From Roseovarius sp. (GTDB lineage Bacteria > Pseudomonadota > Alphaproteobacteria > Rhodobacterales > Rhodobacteraceae): a stretch of 23,730 nt of DNA. The stretch's first letter is position 1; the number at the start of each line of letters is the position of its first letter. Made by a program: the position numbers and the translations under genes. The notes below the pieces were generated by a model. It had not been told where the DNA came from, did no database searches, and worked only from the letters and a program-made list of their open reading frames with translations. Shown here in pieces: positions 21,393-23,730 of the stretch. The DNA is taken from positions 1 to 23,730 of the forward strand of contig JAASSQ010000011.1 in NCBI GenBank assembly GCA_021767845.1, read 5' to 3'.

Positions 21393-22730
21393 TCAGTCGA
21401 GGTAATCGGAGCGTTGCAGCCCGTACTTGGCCATTTTCTCGTTCAGCGTCCGGCGCGGCAGGCAAAGCTCCTCCATCACCGCCGCGATCGAGCCCTTGTG
21501 GCGCCGCATGGTGTTGTCGATCAGCATCCGCTCGAACGCTTCGACGTATTCCTTGAGCGGCTTGCCCTCGGTCGTCATCACGGGCTGCATTTCCTGATGG
21601 TCCGACATCAGTAGCGAGGCAATCGTGCCGCTGCCGCGCCGCGCCTGCAGAACGGCGCGTTCGGCGACGTTGAACAGCTGCCGGACATTGCCGGGCCACG
21701 GCGCCTGCAAAAGCTGCGCGGCCTCCTGCGCGGACACCTGCGGCGCCTCGCAGCCGTAATCATCCGCGAACTGCTCGGCAAAGCGGGTGAAAAGCGTCAG
21801 GATATCCTCGCCGCGCTGGCGCAGCGGGGGCACGGTGATGCGCAGGCTGGCCAGCCGGTAGAACAGGTCGGCACGTAGCGCGTCTTCGCAGGTGCGGTCC
21901 TGTTCCTGCATGTTCGAGATCGCGACGATCCGGGTTTCCGGCGGCGTGCCTTCCTCGTTGATGAAGGTCAGCAAACGCGCCTGCACCGTCTCGCTCAGCG
22001 CGTCGATGTCTTCCAGAACCAATGTCCCGCCGCGCGCCTCCTCCACGGCCGGAAGCTGGCTGTCCTCGGGCTGAACCGGGCCGAAAAGCCGCTTGATCAG
22101 CGCGTCTTCCTCGTAGGCGGAACAGGACACCAGCACGAATTTCTTGCCCGCGCGCGAGCCCACGGCGTGCAGCGCATGGGCCACCAGCGTCTTGCCGGTG
22201 CCGGTCTCACCCTCGATCAGGACATGGCCATCGGCCTGCCCCAGATCGAGGATGTCTTCCTTCAGCCGCTCCATAACCGGGCTGGCGCCGATGAGCTTCT
22301 TCATCAATTGCCCGCCATCCGACAATTCGCGGCGCAGCGCGCGGCTGTCCAGAGTCATGCGCCGGGCGGTGGCGGCCTTTTTCGCCAGCTGGTTCATCTT
22401 GTCGGGGTTGAACGGTTTTTCCAGGAAGTCGTAGGCGCCCATCCGCATCGCCTCGACCGCCATCGGCACGTCACCATGGCCGGTGATCATGATGACCGGC
22501 AGGCTGGAATCCGTGCTCATCAGCTTTTTCAGGAACTGCATCCCGTCCATGCCGGGCATCTTGATGTCGGTCACCACGATACCGGGATAATCGGGGCCCA
22601 GAACCTTCAACGCTTCCTCGGCGCTTGGAAACGCCTCGGTGTCGTAACCTGACAGGGCCAGCCACTGGCTGATCGACTGGCGCATGTCCTTTTCGTCGTC
22701 GATGATCGCGATTTTCATGGCGCTCGGCAT
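21393..22730 (-). CDS. dctD: DctD-like response regulator without sigma54 contact loop
   Basis: A 445-residue regulator in three parts: receiver (Asp11, Asp12, phospho-acceptor Asp55, Lys105 in 'LEKPF'), AAA+ domain (Walker A 'GETGTGKT' 174-181, 'GGTLVLEDID' as Walker B, 'DLFYRLASLRITVPPLRQR', sensor II 'WPGNVRQL') and a Fis-type helix-turn-helix ('GSIAAVMEELCLPRRTLNEK'). The GAFTGA loop, needed to contact sigma54, is absent: between 'LFG' (215-217) and 'GGTL' (234-237) there are only 16 residues and no such motif. So it probably regulates sigma70-type promoters, or is diverged. The name follows its pairing with a DctB-like kinase. Start ATG 22730 has GGAG 9 bp upstream and lies 4 bp after the kinase stop. 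Confidence 0.88.
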   Translation of the reverse strand: MPSAMKIAIIDDEKDMRQSISQWLALSGYDTEAFPSAEEALKVLGPDYPGIVVTDIKMPGMDGMQFLKKLMSTDSSLPVIMITGHGDVPMAVEAMRMGAYDFLEKPFNPDKMNQLAKKAATARRMTLDSRALRRELSDGGQLMKKLIGASPVMERLKEDILDLGQADGHVLIEGETGTGKTLVAHALHAVGSRAGKKFVLVSCSAYEEDALIKRLFGPVQPEDSQLPAVEEARGGTLVLEDIDALSETVQARLLTFINEEGTPPETRIVAISNMQEQDRTCEDALRADLFYRLASLRITVPPLRQRGEDILTLFTRFAEQFADDYGCEAPQVSAQEAAQLLQAPWPGNVRQLFNVAERAVLQARRGSGTIASLLMSDHQEMQPVMTTEGKPLKEYVEAFERMLIDNTMRRHKGSIAAVMEELCLPRRTLNEKMAKYGLQRSDYLD

Positions 22731-22734
22731 GAGG

Positions 22735-23730
22735 TCACTCCGCTGCACGGGTCTCTTCGGTCAAGATAGGAAGCTGCATCTCGAATACAGCCCCCCCGCC
22801 CGGCGCGTTGCGCGCCGTCAGGCGGCCTCCTAGGTCGTTGACGATCCCGGAGGAAATGGCAAGGCCCAGCCCCACCCCGTCGCCGGGCTGCTTGGTGGTG
22901 TAGAACGGCTCGAAGAGGTTGTCGAAATCCTCGATGCCGTGGCCGTTGTCGCGCACGGTCAGCACCGCGGTTTCCCCGGCGGCGAGCAGGATGTCGATGG
23001 CCGGCTCGTCCACCCCTTCGGTCGCGTCCATGGCGTTGCGCAGAAGGTTGATCATCACCTGTTCGATCCGCACCCGGTCGGCCATGACCAGCACCGGTTC
23101 CTCCGGCAAGGTCCGGGTGATGTTGACCTCGCGCTGGCGCAGTTGCGGCTCCATCATCGACAGGGCCGAGGACAGCGCATCACCAAGATTTACGGGCTCG
23201 AACGTGTCCCCACTCTGGCGGGCATAGGATTTGAGCTGCCGGGTGATCGAGCCCATCCGCTCCAGCAGGTCGTCGATCCGCTGGAACGACGACAGCGCCT
23301 CGTCGGGGCGGTTGCGGTTCAGCAGCAGCCGCGCCCCGGCCAGGTAGGTTTTCATCGCCGCAAGCGGCTGGTTCAATTCGTGGCTGACCGCCGCCGACAT
23401 CTCGCCAAGCGCGGCCAGTTTCGAGCTTTGCGCCAGCGTCTGTTCGGCCACGGCAAGGTTCTCCTGCACCCGTTCGCGTTCGGCGATTTCCCGCTGCAGC
23501 CTTGCGTTCAATGCGCGAAGCTCTGCCGACTCGCGCTGAAACAGCGCCATGCGCAGCGCCGTCTTGCGATTGAGGAACCAGAAGGCCAGCGCCAAGAGAA
23601 TCGCGAAACCCATGATCTCGAGCGCCAGGAACCCGTTCACCTTTTCGCGCACGCTGGCATAGGTTGTGAAACTGGCGATCCGCCAGCCGCGGAACGCCAC
23701 GCGGCCTTCGACGCGCATCACCGCCTCGCC
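22735..23730 (-). CDS. dctB: DctB-like sensor histidine kinase, C-terminal part (cut by window edge)
   Basis: The last 331 residues of a membrane sensor kinase; the periplasmic sensing domain lies beyond the window. Visible in order: the end of the periplasmic part, membrane helix 'FLALEIMGFAILLALAFWFL', a coiled coil rich in Glu/Arg ('LRALNARLQREIAERERV'), the dimerisation domain with phospho-accepting His in 'AVSHELNQPLAAMKTYLAG', and the ATPase domain with N box 'QVMINLLRNAMDAT', G1 'VRDNGHGI', F 'LFEPFYTTK' and G2 'GVGLGLAIS'. The 'ELNQPLAAMK' H-box is typical of DctB and related C4-dicarboxylate sensors. It forms an operon with the adjoining DctD-like regulator. Ligand identity cannot be judged without the sensor domain. 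Confidence 0.92.
   Translation of the reverse strand, partial: GEAVMRVEGRVAFRGWRIASFTTYASVREKVNGFLALEIMGFAILLALAFWFLNRKTALRMALFQRESAELRALNARLQREIAERERVQENLAVAEQTLAQSSKLAALGEMSAAVSHELNQPLAAMKTYLAGARLLLNRNRPDEALSSFQRIDDLLERMGSITRQLKSYARQSGDTFEPVNLGDALSSALSMMEPQLRQREVNITRTLPEEPVLVMADRVRIEQVMINLLRNAMDATEGVDEPAIDILLAAGETAVLTVRDNGHGIEDFDNLFEPFYTTKQPGDGVGLGLAISSGIVNDLGGRLTARNAPGGGAVFEMQLPILTEETRAAE

Noticed and set aside
1..23730. CRISPR arrays, tRNA or rRNA genes, insertion sequences, prophage or integrase genes
   Set aside because: No regular direct repeats with spacers, no cloverleaf-like or rRNA sequence, and no transposase or integrase motif were seen when reading both strands.

Overview
The window reads as a chromosomal segment of a GC-rich alphaproteobacterium of the Rhodobacteraceae (Roseobacter group). 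This is judged by eye from family signatures, not by a search: a DctB/DctD pair whose regulator has lost the sigma54 contact loop, a single-cysteine DksA, a DUF2927 lipoprotein, an RNase E with a large insertion in its S1 domain, and the general codon use. I see no insertion sequence, integrase, phage gene, CRISPR array, tRNA or rRNA. Most genes look like core or near-core genes, packed tightly and often overlapping or divergent.

Layout from left to right. (1) 1-1740, minus strand: the N-terminal half of a CPA1 cation/proton antiporter, directly downstream of a dGTPase-like HD hydrolase (dgt). (2) 1752-3037, plus strand: a clear promoter, an A-type Fe-S carrier (ErpA/IscA-like), a hairpin, then exodeoxyribonuclease III. 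(3) 3057-4758, minus strand: DksA, a strong intrinsic terminator, then a FAD aromatic hydroxylase starting almost on top of that terminator. (4) 4841-8708, plus strand: a MoxR AAA+ ATPase, a DUF2927 lipoprotein with helical repeats, a 55-residue membrane protein and a VWA (CoxE-like) protein, which may form one envelope-associated chaperone system. (5) 8805-12776, plus strand: a branched-chain amino acid module. A consensus-like promoter leads into a classical attenuator (leader peptide rich in Leu/Val/Ile codons, antiterminator, terminator), then ilvB, an APC permease and ilvN. (6) 12903-14275, plus strand: a Rieske non-haem iron oxygenase overlapping a 70-residue helical protein. (7) 14283-17659, minus strand: CcdA, a membrane-anchored alpha/beta hydrolase starting with TTG, and a cytochrome P450 overlapping it by 4 bp. 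(8) 17741-17980, plus: a TusA/SirA-like protein. (9) 18063-23730, minus strand: DctB (cut by the window edge), DctD and RNase E with a long structured leader.

The most rewarding items are the ilv attenuator, which can be read base by base; the DctD-like regulator missing the GAFTGA loop, so it probably does not work through sigma54; the DUF2927 protein, whose core motif looks like a metzincin zinc site with its ligands replaced, set inside a MoxR/VWA cluster; and two small oxygenase modules (Rieske plus 70-residue partner, P450 plus membrane hydrolase) of unknown substrate.
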